A stretch of 64,000 bases of DNA from AP-15 sp963712825 (GCA_963712825.1 CAVQJP010000011.1:186001-250000); one strand, 5' to 3'; shown: positions 17,105 through 25,190, counted from the first letter of the stretch. Numbers and translations are program-made. Notes: generated from the sequence alone by a model not told the origin.

Positions 17105-18259
17105 ATGGCCGGTGACATCACATTCGTTCGCGAGAAGCTGCCGCCGGTGGGGGAGATCGAGCGCGAGTGGCGGGCGCTCGCGACCGCGGCGGAGGCGTCG
17201 TTCTTTATCACGTGGGCGTGGGTCGGGACCTTGCTCGACACGATCCCGGCCGACCGGCGGCCGATGCTGCTGCGGGGGCGGGAAGGGGGCGAGACGGTGG
17301 CGCTGGGGTTGCTCGGCAGCGCCACGACGCGCCGCCATGGCGTGATCCGGGCGCGCTCTCTTTACCTGAACGAAACCGGCGACCCGCAATATGACGTGAT
17401 GACGATCGAGCACAACCGCCTGCTGACCGCCGCGGACAGGGAGATGCCGGCGCTCGACGCGCTCGCCGCGTGGTTCGCCGGCTATGGCGGCGAGGCGGAC
17501 GAGCTCTTTTTGAACGGGGTGCGGCGCCCCCTTTCCGCGGCGGCGCTCGCCGCGCTTGGTCTCTCGCTGGGCGAGACCGCGGTGCCATCCTACAGCGTCG
17601 AGCTTGGCCGTCTGGCAGCAGGCGACGGCGATCTCGACCCGGTGCTCAGCGCCAACGCCCGCCAGCAATTGCGCCGCGCCTTCCGGCGCTTTTCGGCCCA
17701 CGGCGCGGTCGAGTTGCGCACCGCGGCGAGCGAGGCTGAGGCGCAGCGCTGGTTCACCGCGCTGAAGGGGCTGCACAGCGCCTCCTGGGAGCGCCGCAAC
17801 CGGGTCCATTCCTTCACCCGGCCGTTTTTCGAGCGGTTTCATCGGCGGCTGATCGAGCGCTGCTTTGCCGAGGGCGGGGTGCAGATGATCGAGGTCCGCG
17901 CCGGCGAACGGGTCATCGGCTATCTCTACAATTTTTGCGGCGGCGGCAAAATTTATGCATATCAGAGCGGGTTCGACGACGCCGATCCGCGTGAGCGGCC
18001 GGGCTATGTCTGCCATGCGCTGGCCATTCGGCACGCGTTCCGCCAGGGCATGCAAATCTACGATTTCATGGCCGGCCGCAACCGCTTGAAGCAAAGCTTT
18101 GCGACCCGCTGCGAGCCGATGTGGTGGCAGGTGATGCGGCAGCCCCGGCTGCGGTTCCGGCTCGAAGATTGGGGCCGACGGGTAAAGCAGACGGCGCGCT
18201 CGGCGCAAAATTGTCTCTTGCCCCGGTCGCAGCCAGACGATAGGGCAGGCGCTCGTTAA
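17105..18259 (+). CDS. BioF2/CelD-type (FemAB-like) GNAT acetyltransferase
   Basis: The 384-residue product belongs to the same BioF2/CelD family as the gene at 13453. Recognisable parts are SFFITWAWVGTLLDTIP near residue 35, the basic segment NARQQLRRAFRRF near 185, RVIGYLYNFCGGGKIYAYQSGFD near 270 and the C-terminal YDFMAGRNRLKQSF. It probably acylates a sugar amine or hydroxyl of the polymer or its precursor. It is divergent from the frameshifted glycosyltransferase and is followed by the epimerase gene 13 bp downstream, so it likely shares a transcript with that gene. The ATG is at 17105. No ribosome site stands out. Confidence 0.85.
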   Translation: MAGDITFVREKLPPVGEIEREWRALATAAEASFFITWAWVGTLLDTIPADRRPMLLRGREGGETVALGLLGSATTRRHGVIRARSLYLNETGDPQYDVMTIEHNRLLTAADREMPALDALAAWFAGYGGEADELFLNGVRRPLSAAALAALGLSLGETAVPSYSVELGRLAAGDGDLDPVLSANARQQLRRAFRRFSAHGAVELRTAASEAEAQRWFTALKGLHSASWERRNRVHSFTRPFFERFHRRLIERCFAEGGVQMIEVRAGERVIGYLYNFCGGGKIYAYQSGFDDADPRERPGYVCHALAIRHAFRQGMQIYDFMAGRNRLKQSFATRCEPMWWQVMRQPRLRFRLEDWGRRVKQTARSAQNCLLPRSQPDDRAGAR

Positions 18260-18272
18260 TCCCAGGAGCTTT

Positions 18273-19262
18273 ATGTCGATTCTCGTCACCGGGGTCGCCG
18301 GGTTCATCGGCTTCCATACCGCCAGCGCGTTGCTCCACCGCGGCGAACGCGTCATCGGCGTCGACAGCGTCAACGACTATTACGACACGCGTCTGAAGGA
18401 GGCGCGGCTCGCCGAGCTGCGCGGCAAACCCGGCTTTGTTTTTGCCAAGCTCGACATAGCCGATCACGAGGCGGTGTTCGCCTTGGTCGCGGCCCACAAG
18501 GATATTACCGGCATCATCCACCTCGCGGCGCAGGCCGGGGTGCGCCATTCGCTCGAAAACCCGTATTCCTATGTCGACTCCAACCTGATGGGCACGGTCG
18601 TCATGCTCGAGGCGGCGCGGCGGGTCGAGCGGCTGAGCGGGGTGACCTATGCATCGTCATCCTCGGTTTACGGCGCCAACCAAAAGCAGCCTTTCAGCGT
18701 CGACGACCCGGTGAACAAGCCGGTTTCGCTCTACGCCGCGTCGAAACGAAGCTGCGAGCTGATTGCCCGCAGCTATTCGCACCTTTACGGGCTGCCGGCG
18801 ACCGGGCTGCGCTATTTCACCGCATATGGCCCGTGGGGGCGTCCGGACATGGCCGCCTGGCTGTTCACCGAGGCGATCCTCGCCGACCGGCCGATCAAAG
18901 TGTTCAACCAAGGGCGAATGGCGCGCGATTTCACCTATGTCGACGACATCGTCGCCGGCACCGTGGCAGCACATGACCGGCCGCCCGCGGCTGGCGGCGT
19001 CGACGACGAAGCGGCGCACCGGGTCTACAACCTCGGCAACCACAAATCCGAAAAGCTGCTCGATTTCATCGCCGTCATCGAACGGGCGCTGGGCCGCACC
19101 GCGAAGATGGAGATGCTGCCGATGCAGCCGGGCGACGTGGCTGAGAGCTTCGCCGACATCGACACCGCGCGCCGTGACCTGGGCTTTGAGCCGACGACCT
19201 CGATCGAGGAGGGGATCACGCGGTTTGTCAGTTGGTTCAAGCATTATCACAAGCTCAACTGA
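18273..19262 (+). CDS. NAD-dependent epimerase, UDP-glucuronate 4-epimerase-like
   Basis: The 329-residue product is an extended SDR sugar epimerase. It has GVAGFIGFH at residues 7-15 for NAD, SSSSVYGANQKQPF near 128, and the catalytic Y-x-x-x-K in LYAASKRS. RYFTAYGPWGRPDMA near 185 is the hallmark of UDP-glucuronate 4-epimerases (LpsL/CapI type). These make UDP-galacturonate from UDP-glucuronate for surface polysaccharide. An AGGAG ribosome site precedes the ATG at 18273. A UDP-sugar 6-dehydrogenase gene follows at 19422, which fits formation of a uronic-acid-type donor in two steps. The exact sugar is not proven by sequence. Confidence 0.9.
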   Translation: MSILVTGVAGFIGFHTASALLHRGERVIGVDSVNDYYDTRLKEARLAELRGKPGFVFAKLDIADHEAVFALVAAHKDITGIIHLAAQAGVRHSLENPYSYVDSNLMGTVVMLEAARRVERLSGVTYASSSSVYGANQKQPFSVDDPVNKPVSLYAASKRSCELIARSYSHLYGLPATGLRYFTAYGPWGRPDMAAWLFTEAILADRPIKVFNQGRMARDFTYVDDIVAGTVAAHDRPPAAGGVDDEAAHRVYNLGNHKSEKLLDFIAVIERALGRTAKMEMLPMQPGDVAESFADIDTARRDLGFEPTTSIEEGITRFVSWFKHYHKLN

Positions 19263-19421
19263 CGGGGCGCCGCGCGAATTTTCGGGTGAAGAAGCGATTC
19301 TTTAACTATCCTCGCCGAAGTTTGCGGGCGCCGTGACCGGCATGTCCGAAACCGGGCACGACCGATTGCGGCGCGACCGCGGAATTCGCCGCACACCGTG
19401 AATTCCGGGACAAAGTGAGCG

Positions 19422-20702
19422 ATGGAACGCGGGTTTGCAGTCGTCGGGCTCGGCTATGTCGGATTGCCGGTAGCGCTGGCATTGGCGCGCAGATTTGCCC
19501 CGGTGGTCGGGTTCGACATTTCGACGCGGCGCATCGCGGCGTTGCGCGCCGGGCACGACGCGACCGGGGAGGTCGCGGCGGCGGCGCTGCGCGACAGCTC
19601 GTTGCAGCTGACCGGCGATCCCGAGGCCCTCGCCCAAGCGAGCTTTGTGATCGTCACGGTGCCGACCCCGATCGACAGTGAGCGCCGTCCCGAGCTCGGG
19701 CCGCTGGCCAGCGCCTGTGCGCTGATCGGGCCACGGCTGCGGCGAGGAACCGTTGTCGTCTTCGAATCGACGGTCTATCCGGGGCTGACGCGCGAGGTGT
19801 GCGGGCCGCTGCTCGCCAAGGCTTCGGGGTTGCGACAAGGGATCGACTTCAAGCTCGGCTATTCGCCCGAGCGGATCAACCCCGGCGACCGGGTGCACCG
19901 GCTCGAAACCATCGTCAAGATCGTCGCCGGCGAGGACGAGGAGACTTTGGAGCGGGTCGCCGCGGTCTACGGCCAAGTCGTAGGGGCGGGGCTCCACCGG
20001 GCCTCGTCGCTCGAAATCGCCGAAGCGGCCAAGGTCATCGAAAATACCCAGCGCGACCTCAACATTGCGCTGATGAACGAGCTGGCGATCATCTTCGACC
20101 GGCTTGGCATCCCGACGCGGGAAGTATTGGCGGCGGCCGGCACCAAATGGAATTTCCTGCCGTTCACGCCGGGTCTGGTCGGCGGCCACTGCATCGGCGT
20201 TGACCCGTATTACCTGACCGCGCGGGCCGAGGCGGCCGGCTATTACCCGCAAGTGATCCTGTCGGGCCGCCGCATCAATGACGGGATGGGCAGCTTTATC
20301 GCCCAGCGCCTGGTGAAATTGCTGATTTCGGCCGAACGTTCGGTCAAGGGCGCGCGGATCGGGATTATCGGCATCACCTTCAAGGAGGACGTGCCCGATT
20401 TGCGCAACAGCCGGGTCCCCGACATCGTCGCCGAACTGCGCGAGTTCGGCATTTCCGCATTGGTGGCCGACCCGCTCGCCGACGCCGACGAGGCGCGGCG
20501 CGAGTACGGGGTGGAGCTCGCGGCGCTCGACCAGCTCGGCGGTCTCGACGGCTTGATCCTGGCGGTGCCTCACCGCGTATTGGGCGAGCCCAGCTGGGAG
20601 CGGCTGTTCGCGGCGGTGGCGCCGGGCGGCGTCTTCATCGACGTCAAATCGGCGGTCGCCCGCGACCGGGTGCCGCCGCACATCCATTATTGGAGCTTGT
20701 AG
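19422..20702 (+). CDS. Nucleotide-sugar 6-dehydrogenase (WbpO/TviB-like UDP-HexNAc dehydrogenase)
   Basis: The 426-residue product oxidises the C6 hydroxyl of a UDP-sugar to the acid in two NAD-dependent steps. The NAD motif VGLGYVGLP is at residues 7-15 and the catalytic cysteine is C257 in GLVGGHCIGVDPYYL. KVIENTQRDLNIALMNE near 205 and the C-terminal IHYWSL are typical of the WbpO/TviB group, which uses UDP-GlcNAc or UDP-GalNAc, rather than of UDP-glucose dehydrogenase. The ATG is at 19422. With the epimerase just upstream it would supply an acidic sugar donor to the glycosyltransferases here. Donor choice remains an inference. Confidence 0.9.
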   Translation: MERGFAVVGLGYVGLPVALALARRFAPVVGFDISTRRIAALRAGHDATGEVAAAALRDSSLQLTGDPEALAQASFVIVTVPTPIDSERRPELGPLASACALIGPRLRRGTVVVFESTVYPGLTREVCGPLLAKASGLRQGIDFKLGYSPERINPGDRVHRLETIVKIVAGEDEETLERVAAVYGQVVGAGLHRASSLEIAEAAKVIENTQRDLNIALMNELAIIFDRLGIPTREVLAAAGTKWNFLPFTPGLVGGHCIGVDPYYLTARAEAAGYYPQVILSGRRINDGMGSFIAQRLVKLLISAERSVKGARIGIIGITFKEDVPDLRNSRVPDIVAELREFGISALVADPLADADEARREYGVELAALDQLGGLDGLILAVPHRVLGEPSWERLFAAVAPGGVFIDVKSAVARDRVPPHIHYWSL

Positions 20703-20755
20703 CGCTCCGTCGATAGCGGCCCGGCCTTTGCCGGCGCGACAACCGGAAGCCGGAA

Positions 20756-21442
20756 CTACTGCAGCGCGTGATACAGCCGCTCGTCGTAGAGGGCGCCTTC
20801 GAGCGGGGTGATTTTTTGCCGGAAGCCGCGGGTCGAGGCGATCATCAGGCTCGCGTCAAAGCTGGCACGGTCGCGCCAGCCCTCGACCAAGGTGAAATGG
20901 TTCGCGTGACCCTCGACCTGCAGCACGTCGAACCACAGATTGCCCGGGATTTTGCGGCCGGCTTCGGCCAGCGCCGTTACAAGAGCAGCCGCCTGGTCTT
21001 TGCCTGCCGGAAAAACGTCGACATGGGTCACGACGTAGACCGCTCCCCGATCGCCGTGGGCGCTCGGCCCGGCAACCGAGAACCCGGTGAAATTGCGGAT
21101 TTCGAACGGGCCGACCAGCAGCGGCTGCAACTTGTCGTGAAAGGCGACGGCGGCGGCGTTATGAGCGTCGGACGCCGCCTTGTCATGCCACCCTTCGAAA
21201 ATCGCGAAGCGGCTCGGACGGCCGATTTCTTCAAAGGCCGCAAATCCGGCATTGCCCGCTTCGCTGCGGCTTGCCTGCGCAAACTGCTTGGCAAGGGCTG
21301 CGGCCTTGGCAACGTCGGTGATTGCCGCTTCGAAATAGGTCACGGCGTAGACCGCACCGCCGTTTTCGGCCGCATCGGCGGGCCGGGCCGTTGCTAAAGC
21401 CATTGCCAACGCTCCGAGGGCAAGCAGGAATAATGTGCGCAT
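20756..21442 (-). CDS. Secreted protein with two ABM (antibiotic biosynthesis monooxygenase-like) domains
   Basis: The 228-residue product has a signal peptide (RTLFLLALGALAMALATA, cleavage after about residue 24). Two ABM-type ferredoxin-like repeats follow. The first spans about residues 30-125 (AVYAVTYFEAAI...FAIFEGWHDKAASDAHN), the second about 130-228 (AVYVVTHVDVFP...FTLVEGWRDRASFDAS). Small ABM proteins usually act as dimers on quinols or aromatic rings, so a tandem repeat could form a self-contained dimer in the periplasm. The ATG at 21442 lies 24 bp after the amidohydrolase stop, so it is the last gene of the seven-gene leftward operon. Whether it is an enzyme or a binding protein cannot be told. 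Confidence 0.8.
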   Translation of the reverse strand: MRTLFLLALGALAMALATARPADAAENGGAVYAVTYFEAAITDVAKAAALAKQFAQASRSEAGNAGFAAFEEIGRPSRFAIFEGWHDKAASDAHNAAAVAFHDKLQPLLVGPFEIRNFTGFSVAGPSAHGDRGAVYVVTHVDVFPAGKDQAAALVTALAEAGRKIPGNLWFDVLQVEGHANHFTLVEGWRDRASFDASLMIASTRGFRQKITPLEGALYDERLYHALQ

Positions 21443-21466
21443 TTCTTCACCTATCGCCCGCCGCGC

Positions 21467-22654
21467 TCAGTTAGTTCGGTCGAGGTGGAAGAACTCGACG
21501 CAGTTGTCGGCCCAGATACGGCGCTTGTCGGTTTCCGGGATATCGGCATAGATTTTGTCGATCAGCGGGCGCGAATTCGGCCACTCGCATTCGATGTGCG
21601 GGAAGTCGGTCGCGAACATGATCCGGTCGACGCCGACATGCTGGCGCTCTTCAATCGCGACACGCTCGTACTGCACGCTGAAATAGACGTGATTGCGGAC
21701 GTAGTGGCTCGGCAATTCCTTCAACGGCTGGAAGCCGAGATATTCCTGCGCCCAGCCGAGATGGCGCTGGTACCACAAATCCATGTGCTCAAGCCAGAAC
21801 GGGACCCAGCCGAGCCGGGTTTCGGCAAAGAAGACCTTGAGCTTCGGATGGCGCTCGAACACCCCGGCCAACACCAGCTGGGCGATGCTGACCGACGGCG
21901 CCAAGCCGAAATTGCACAGCCATTCGAGAAACGGCCGGCGCAGGCGCTGCATGATCACCGGGTCCTCTTTCGGATATTTGAAGGTCGGCTGCGATGCGCG
22001 GGCCCCGGTGCGGTAGAACTGGACGTGCGCCGTCACCGGCATGTCCATGTCGACCGCGGCGGCCCAGAACTTGTCGTCCTCGGGGGTTGGATAGCCCTTG
22101 GCGTTGGGAAGCGCGCCGAGCAGAACGCCCTTCAGCCCGAGCTTTTTGCAATGCTTCATCTCGGCGATCGCGTCGTCGACATTGGTGATCGGGATCACCC
22201 CCATGCCGATCAGCCGGTCGGGCGCCACCGCGCAATATTCCTCGGCGAGCCAGTCGTTGTAGCCGCGAATGACCGCCTTGTAGACCTCGTCATGGCTGAT
22301 GTTGCGCCAGAAGACGGGCCCCGCGACCATGGCCGCGAACAATACCTCGGCGTCCATGCCGTCCTGGTCCTGCTCCTTGACGCGCTGCTCGGGCGAGCCG
22401 GTGCCGGCGGCGTCGGCGACCTTGAGGCCAAAGGGCTGCCAAGTGCCCTCGGCGCGGCCGGCGCGTAGATCGAGAAAATTCGCCTCCAAGAGCGGCTGGC
22501 CTTCGATCATCAAGGCGTCGCCGCCATCCGGCAGATGGACCGTGTGCGGAGCGCGGTCGCGGTGCTTTTCCGGCACCCGGTGGATCCAGCGCTCCGGCGG
22601 CACTTCGAGATGCCCGTCGCTCGACATCAGAGTATATTTCCGCGCCATCGCCAT
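21467..22654 (-). CDS. ACMSD-type amidohydrolase (amidohydrolase_2 family)
   Basis: The 395-residue product is a metal-dependent TIM-barrel amidohydrolase related to aminocarboxymuconate-semialdehyde decarboxylase. Near the N-terminus the usual H-x-H is represented by SSDGHLEVPPE (residues 11-21), where D replaces the first histidine, as in several plant and bacterial relatives. Other metal-site parts are VTAHVQFY near 210, FAETRLGWVPFWLEH near 275 and MFATDFPHIECEWPNS near 350. Family members decarboxylate or hydrolyse ring-cleavage products. Two in-frame ATGs lie at 22654 and 22648; the second has the better-spaced GAGG ribosome site. It follows a ferredoxin gene, with a palindromic repeat filling the 183-bp gap. 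Confidence 0.88.
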   Translation of the reverse strand: MAMARKYTLMSSDGHLEVPPERWIHRVPEKHRDRAPHTVHLPDGGDALMIEGQPLLEANFLDLRAGRAEGTWQPFGLKVADAAGTGSPEQRVKEQDQDGMDAEVLFAAMVAGPVFWRNISHDEVYKAVIRGYNDWLAEEYCAVAPDRLIGMGVIPITNVDDAIAEMKHCKKLGLKGVLLGALPNAKGYPTPEDDKFWAAAVDMDMPVTAHVQFYRTGARASQPTFKYPKEDPVIMQRLRRPFLEWLCNFGLAPSVSIAQLVLAGVFERHPKLKVFFAETRLGWVPFWLEHMDLWYQRHLGWAQEYLGFQPLKELPSHYVRNHVYFSVQYERVAIEERQHVGVDRIMFATDFPHIECEWPNSRPLIDKIYADIPETDKRRIWADNCVEFFHLDRTN

Positions 22655-22687
22655 ATCCTCGTCCTCAGAGCCAGAAGGTTTAAGCGC

Positions 22688-22813
22688 GTCATTCCGGGAC
22701 GGCCCAAAGGGCTGGGCCCGGAACCCAAGAACACCGGCTTACGCCCACCCGGGTGTCCGGGTCCGTGTTCATGGGTTCCGGGCTCGCAGGCTGCGCCCGC
22801 GCCCCGGAATGAC
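22688..22813. repeat. Interspersed palindromic repeat, GTCATTCCGGG type
   Basis: GTCATTCCGGG at 22688-22698 pairs with CCCGGAATGAC at 22803-22813. A second inverted pair (CCCGGAACCCA and TGGGTTCCGGG) lies inside it. This nested design is that of non-coding interspersed repeats common in alphaproteobacterial genomes. It fills the gap between the amidohydrolase and the ferredoxin gene and could act as a transcript-stabilising or terminating hairpin. Confidence 0.85.
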
Positions 22814-22837
22814 GGCGGCCGATTCATCCCTACGTTA

Positions 22838-23044
22838 TCAGCAATCGCCCCGCGCTTCGTATTCCACCAGAGCGCCGGGTGCGGGGCAATAGCCGAGACA
22901 CTCGCCGCAGCCGGTGCATTTCAGCGGCTGAATTTCGTAGAGATGCCGCGGCTCGAGCAGGGCAGGTCGGACCGCTGATTCCGGGCAGACCTCGCGGCAG
23001 AGGCCGCACGAATTGCAGATCGCGTAGTCGATCCGCACCTTCAT
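22838..23044 (-). CDS. 2[4Fe-4S] ferredoxin-like protein
   Basis: The 68-residue product has two standard cluster motifs: C-x2-C-x2-C-x3-C-P at about residues 10-21 (CNSCGLCREVCP) and again near 43-54 (CTGCGECLGYCP). It should carry two [4Fe-4S] clusters and pass electrons in the cytoplasm. AGAGAGG lies about 10 bases upstream of the ATG at 23044. It follows the frameshifted diiron protein gene (260-bp gap filled by repeats) and precedes the amidohydrolase. The obvious partner is that diiron protein, mirroring the pair at 24171-25172. Confidence 0.88.
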   Translation of the reverse strand: MKVRIDYAICNSCGLCREVCPESAVRPALLEPRHLYEIQPLKCTGCGECLGYCPAPGALVEYEARGDC

Positions 23045-23064
23045 CGGCGGTTTACCTCTCTCTC

Positions 23065-23193
23065 GTCATTCCCGCGAAAGCGGGAATCCAGGGTAGCGAC
23101 GCACGGTTGCTCCCTGTTCAGGCCAGAGCTTGCCCCTGGCCCGAACAGGGGGGCAGGTTCTGGACCCCCGCTTTCGCGGGGGCGACGGATGAC
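23065..23193. repeat. Pair of REP-like hairpins, CCCGC-GAAA-GCGGG type
   Basis: ATTCCCGC/GAAA/GCGGGAAT at 23068-23087 and CCCCCGC/TTTC/GCGGGGG at 23165-23182 form two hairpins in opposite orientation about 80 bases apart, each flanked by a GACG/CGTC box. This is a BIME-like arrangement of a repeat type frequent in alphaproteobacterial intergenic DNA. It lies between the diiron-protein gene and its ferredoxin gene. Confidence 0.9.
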
Positions 23194-23209
23194 GCGGTCG
23201 CACCTTGAT

Positions 23210-23294
23210 TGCCGCCGTTGGCGTTGCGAGCGCAGCGAAGCAATCTCGTCGCCGGGATTGCCGCGGCGCCTTTCGGCGCCTCGCAATGACGCCC
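23210..23294. repeat. Interspersed repeat, GCGTTGCGAG...CTCGCAATGACGC type
   Basis: GCGTTGCGAGCGCAGCGAAG at 23221 is matched by CTCGCAATGACGC at about 23280-23292, with an internal GGCGCC/TTTC/GGCGCC hairpin at about 23265-23280. This is a third, distinct repeat type in the same operon. It directly follows the stop of the frameshifted diiron-protein gene. Confidence 0.8.
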
Positions 23295-23304
23295 GTGATC
23301 AACC

Positions 23305-24025
23305 TCACCTGATGCCGCCGACCTGGTGCAGCAGGTAGCCGAGCGCCTCTTCGACCGGCTGCTGGGTCTCCGGGGTCGCGCACAGGAAGTCGATCTGGAA
23401 CTTGCCTTCCATGAAGTGCATCAGCTCCTCGTCGCGCTGGGAGAGATGCTCATGGCGGACCAGCGGGTCGTCGACCCGGTCGAGATAGGCCATGATGCCG
23501 ATGCAGGCATTGGCCTCCTGGTAGTAGTTCTGCGCGGCGCGGGCCAATGGGTGGATATGCGGGAACATCATCGACAGCCCGAAATAGGCCGGCAAGGGCT
23601 GGGCGTTCGCCGCGGCGATGTCCATCAGCTCGCGCTCCTGCTTGATCCAGCCTTTGCCGAGCAGGACGTCGGCATGCAGCTTCGAGTGCTTGCACTCGTC
23701 CCAGATCTGGCGGGCGCGCATGCGCTGCAGGTCGATGTAGCGCTCCTGGTCGGCGATATCGACCGACAAGCAGCTGCCCCGACATCTGCTTGATCGACAT
23801 GTGCACGCCCTCGGCGGCATAGCCGCGCAGCGCGCGGTCCTTCTTCCAGTCCTCGTCGTTGCTGGCCAGCTCCTGCTCGATTTCGCCGAGCATCCGGTCG
23901 AGCGAGATTTCCCAGCCCTTCAGGCACTGCTCGCGGGTCAGGCGCAGCCGGAACTCGGCGCCGGGCGCGCCCGGCATCGTCGGCCACACCCATTTGTCGC
24001 AGAATTCTTCGAGGATCGGGTGCAT
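23305..24025 (-). pseudogene. Ferritin-like diiron protein, frameshifted once
   Basis: The gene starts at the ATG at 24025 with a GGGAGG ribosome site and reads MHPILEEFCDKWVWPTMPG to about 23772 (IKQMSGQLL). It resumes one frame over as SVDIADQERYIDLQRMRA to the stop at 23305. Deleting one T in CTGCTTGTC (coding strand) restores a single protein of about 239 residues. That protein looks like a four-helix ferritin-like diiron carboxylate protein: E-C-K-H in IWDECKHSKLH, a lone E in YYQEANACIG, and E-E-L-M-H in RDEELMHFMEG. Such proteins activate oxygen for hydroxylation or desaturation. It lies between two ferredoxin genes. The break may be real or an assembly error; the rest of the gene shows no decay. 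Confidence 0.8.
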
Positions 24026-24052
24026 GGATTGCCTCCCAAAGCGGTTTATTTA

Positions 24053-24135
24053 CCGTCGTCCCCGCGAAAGCGGGGACCCAGGGCCGGCGCTTCCGTCCTT
24101 GCCACCCTGGGTTCCCGCTTTCGCGGGAATGACGG
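24053..24135. repeat. Inverted pair of REP-like hairpins, about 30 bp each
   Basis: A 30-base unit running from CCGTCGTCCCCGCGAAAGCG to CCCAGGG (24053-24083) is repeated in inverse orientation at 24105-24135 with two mismatches. Each half also folds on its own. It is the same family as the repeat at 23065 and fills the gap between a ferredoxin gene and the frameshifted diiron gene. Confidence 0.92.
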
Positions 24136-24170
24136 ATAAGGGATCGACGGGATGGGACCATCCCTCACCT

Positions 24171-24425
24171 TCAGGAGTCCTGCCACGCTTCGGGCGGGGG
24201 CGGGACCAGCGAGCGGCCGGTCTCGGCCTCGACGATCGATCCTGCTGCGGGGCAGTACATCAGGCAGGCGGTGCAGCCGGGATAGGTGCATTTATCCATG
24301 TCGATCTCGATACGGTGCAACGGTTCGAGCGCCACATAGACTGCGTTGAGGTCGATCTCGCGGCACACGACGTAGCACATCCGGCATTCGGTGCAGCGCT
24401 CGTGGTCGATTTTGAGGCTGGCCAC
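24171..24425 (-). CDS. Ferredoxin-like protein with atypical second cluster motif
   Basis: The 84-residue product has a first motif C-x2-C-x2-C-x3-C (CTECRMCYVVC) at about residues 11-21, followed by R-E instead of the usual proline. The second motif is C-x4-C-x2-C-x3-C-P (CTYPGCTACLMYCP) near 47-60. The extra two residues in the second motif are unusual for small bacterial ferredoxins. The start is GTG at 24425, 9 bases after the stop of the diiron protein gene at 24435, so the two are surely cotranscribed and probably partners in electron transfer. The C-terminus ends in a proline-rich tail. Confidence 0.85.
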   Translation of the reverse strand: MASLKIDHERCTECRMCYVVCREIDLNAVYVALEPLHRIEIDMDKCTYPGCTACLMYCPAAGSIVEAETGRSLVPPPPEAWQDS

Positions 24426-24434
24426 GCCGGTTCG

Positions 24435-25172
24435 TCAGTCGGTCACGACGACGCGCGACATCGGCGGCGCCGGTGTGGAGCGGTCGAGCACAAAATCGCC
24501 AAGCTCGTGCAGAAACCGGCCATAGTCGCGCCGGGCGACGGCGCAGGCCCATCGGCACAATTCGGCCTCGACCGGCTTCCCGATGAACTCCTCGACGATG
24601 CGGCGGCCCATATTGACATGGCTGCGGTTTTCGACCGCCTGGCTGTCGAAGACGGCTTTCAAATCCGTATCGGACGTCGCCGCCGAGAGCGCCTCCATCC
24701 AGGCGAATTCGATGACCTTGGGACCGAGGTTGAGCGCCGCGATACGGATCGGATGGGGGTATGTCGCGAGGTTGCGCAGCGAGAAAACGTAATAGGCGAG
24801 CGCCGAATCAACCGAAAACCGGCCGTAGGACTGGTGGAACGCGTCCTTCTGGGTGGTGACTGCACCGCGGCGCAGCAGAGCGTCGAGATACAGCATCTCA
24901 TGCGTCAACTCGTCGACGATCTGCTTCGAGAACAGGTATTTGACCGAGGGCGGGAAGTCGTTCATCTCCAGCCCTTGGCCCCACCCGCCATAGATGTAGT
25001 AGAACATCCGTTCGAGCGTCCACAGCCGCCCGAGCAGGCGAGCGACCGCGGCCTCGTCGAGCGCGCCGCCGCGGCCAGCCTCAATCACCGCCCCGACCGG
25101 CGTGGCGCCGCTTTCCTCCCGGCTTTTGCCGATCAGCTCCTGCGCCAGCGCCGCGCCCGGCAATTCGGGCAT
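24435..25172 (-). CDS. Ferritin-like diiron protein (putative oxygenase component)
   Basis: The 245-residue product has the helix pattern of ferritin-like diiron oxygenases. Candidate metal ligands, in order, are E in LERMFYYIYGGW (near 65), E-x2-H in DELTHEMLYLDALL (near 100), E in VIEFAWMEAL (near 160) and E/H in AVENRSHVNMGRR (near 185). The last pair is spaced E-x3-H, not the canonical E-x2-H. I cannot assign it to a named enzyme; length and motifs do not match BoxB, PaaA or AurF closely. The start ATG at 25172 lies 18 bp after the dioxygenase stop. It sits directly upstream of a ferredoxin gene, its likely electron donor. Substrate is unknown; an aromatic compound is suggested by the neighbours. 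Confidence 0.75.
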   Translation of the reverse strand: MPELPGAALAQELIGKSREESGATPVGAVIEAGRGGALDEAAVARLLGRLWTLERMFYYIYGGWGQGLEMNDFPPSVKYLFSKQIVDELTHEMLYLDALLRRGAVTTQKDAFHQSYGRFSVDSALAYYVFSLRNLATYPHPIRIAALNLGPKVIEFAWMEALSAATSDTDLKAVFDSQAVENRSHVNMGRRIVEEFIGKPVEAELCRWACAVARRDYGRFLHELGDFVLDRSTPAPPMSRVVVTD

Positions 25173-25190
25173 CGCCCGCTTCCGCGCAGC

